From an uncultured bacterium (GTDB lineage: Bacteria; Planctomycetota; UBA8108), in NCBI GenBank assembly GCA_913050545.1, contig CAJWZY010000113.1:1-7018 (forward strand): 7,018 bases of DNA, read 5' to 3'. The notes beneath the pieces are model-generated. The model saw only the letters and a list, made by a program, of their open reading frames with translations, was not told the origin of the DNA and ran no database searches. Shown one piece after another: positions 6,435-7,018 of the stretch; within the stretch, counting starts at the first letter, position 1; each line of letters begins with the position of its first letter. The translations under genes and the position numbers were made by a program.

Positions 6435-7018
6435 CTAGCCGGAGGAATGCCACAGCAGTAATTCCAGCGGCAGGGCTATGGAGCTGACGCGAACCTCGTC
6501 AATCCGGGCACGCGCATCGAGAGCAATCCTGCCGTCGTAGAAGCCACGGCCGACCGTCCAGGTGCCGCCATGGTTGATGAGGGAGCCTGCGAAATCGGTC
6601 GAGCCCTGGAGGTGGCAACGATTACCCTCGACGAGATAGAGCCTCATTTTCGAGCCATCGCTCATGGCGGCAACGTGATACCACTTTCCTTTTTCAACCG
6701 GGTCGCGGCTGGCGACGGTACGCACCTCACCGCCTGAATCAATGGCGACGATCGCGATGCGGTTGTCCTTGCGAAGCTCGAGCTGCAGGGGCGCGCTGGC
6801 AGCCTCGGTGGGCTTGCCATCCTCGCCGACAATCGTCTGCCTGCGTCCGAGCTCGACCGGCTGGATCGAGGCCTCCACCGTCCACTCGGTGAAGGCAAAG
6901 GTGTTGATGACGTTCATGTGGGTGCGGGAGCGGCCGGGATTGGTGTAGAGATCACGCGTGGCCCCCTTGCCGGCAAGGGAGTCATCCAGCACCCCCCCGT
7001 TCTCGAGCTCAAGCCGGG
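6435..7018 (-). CDS. C-terminal LamG-like (concanavalin A-type) domain of an unknown protein (partial, N-terminus outside window)
   Basis: The frame is open from the right edge to a TAG at 6435-6437, giving the last 193 residues. A GTG at 6992 is in frame but has no convincing ribosome binding site, and the coding sequence in front of it (RLELENGG) fits the domain, so the gene most likely begins outside the window. LamG_3-type landmarks are FTEWTVEASIQP (about 42-53), QTIVGEDG (60-67), KGKWYHVAAMSDG (109-121), RLYLVEG (125-131), GTWTVGRGFYDGRIA (151-165) and IDEVRVSSIAL (172-182). Such domains usually bind glycans or act as accessory modules at the end of secreted enzymes. No anchor follows: the protein stops about 11 residues after the domain, at WHSSG. 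The catalytic or N-terminal part, if any, cannot be seen. A gap of 141 bases separates it from the CotH gene. Confidence 0.85.
   Translation of the reverse strand, partial: RLELENGGVLDDSLAGKGATRDLYTNPGRSRTHMNVINTFAFTEWTVEASIQPVELGRRQTIVGEDGKPTEAASAPLQLELRKDNRIAIVAIDSGGEVRTVASRDPVEKGKWYHVAAMSDGSKMRLYLVEGNRCHLQGSTDFAGSLINHGGTWTVGRGFYDGRIALDARARIDEVRVSSIALPLELLLWHSSG

Noticed and set aside
1..7018. A dedicated defence, secretion or biosynthetic system made of the three genes
   Set aside because: The genes are separated by 141 and 186 bases with terminator-like hairpins, two are incomplete, and no partner enzymes, transporters or regulators are visible to support a shared pathway.

Overview
The window looks like chromosomal sequence from a moderately GC-rich (about 60 % by eye) bacterium of the Planctomycetota or a close PVC relative. 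The evidence is the protein style: a very large secreted multi-domain protein with two lamin-tail domains, a nested LamG domain, chitobiase-type domains, a CotH kinase domain and a dockerin-like C-terminus, next to a secreted helical protein carrying the GWW...RAAYWYRKAL motif that I associate with planctomycetes. The lineage call rests on recalled family patterns, not on a search.

All three genes are on the minus strand, so transcription runs from high to low coordinates. First comes the 3' part of a gene entering from the right edge (6435-7018), encoding the C-terminal LamG-like (concanavalin A-type) domain of an unknown protein. A 141-base gap follows, with a weak terminator-like hairpin and a possible promoter. 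The main gene (1521-6293) encodes a 1590-residue secreted CotH-family protein. After a further 186-base gap with a better terminator-like hairpin and a very strong Shine-Dalgarno, a third gene starts at a TTG codon (1334) and runs off the left edge. It encodes an exported, mostly helical protein that enters a beta-rich domain just before the window ends. No stretch over 300 bases is without a gene. I saw no tRNA, rRNA, CRISPR array, insertion sequence or attachment site.

The two proteins with visible N-termini both carry signal peptides ending in the same LRAQE context, and two or possibly all three proteins contain LamG/jelly-roll type domains. The shared theme is therefore the cell surface or periplasm. 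The CotH domain is the only recognisable enzyme: CotH-family proteins are atypical protein kinases, and several family motifs are retained here. Its substrate is not evident, and the neighbours do not form a recognisable pathway. The gaps and the terminator-like hairpins suggest separate transcription units rather than a tight operon.

The most notable thing is the architecture of the CotH protein. The CotH domain is flanked on both sides by the same pair of modules (a beta-sandwich with a YDDG-AYLNG signature, and a chitobiase-like domain). The first sandwich is interrupted by a whole LamG domain. Lamin-tail domains lie towards both ends, and four of the five cysteines are packed into the last 60 residues beside a doublet of calcium-binding-like loops.
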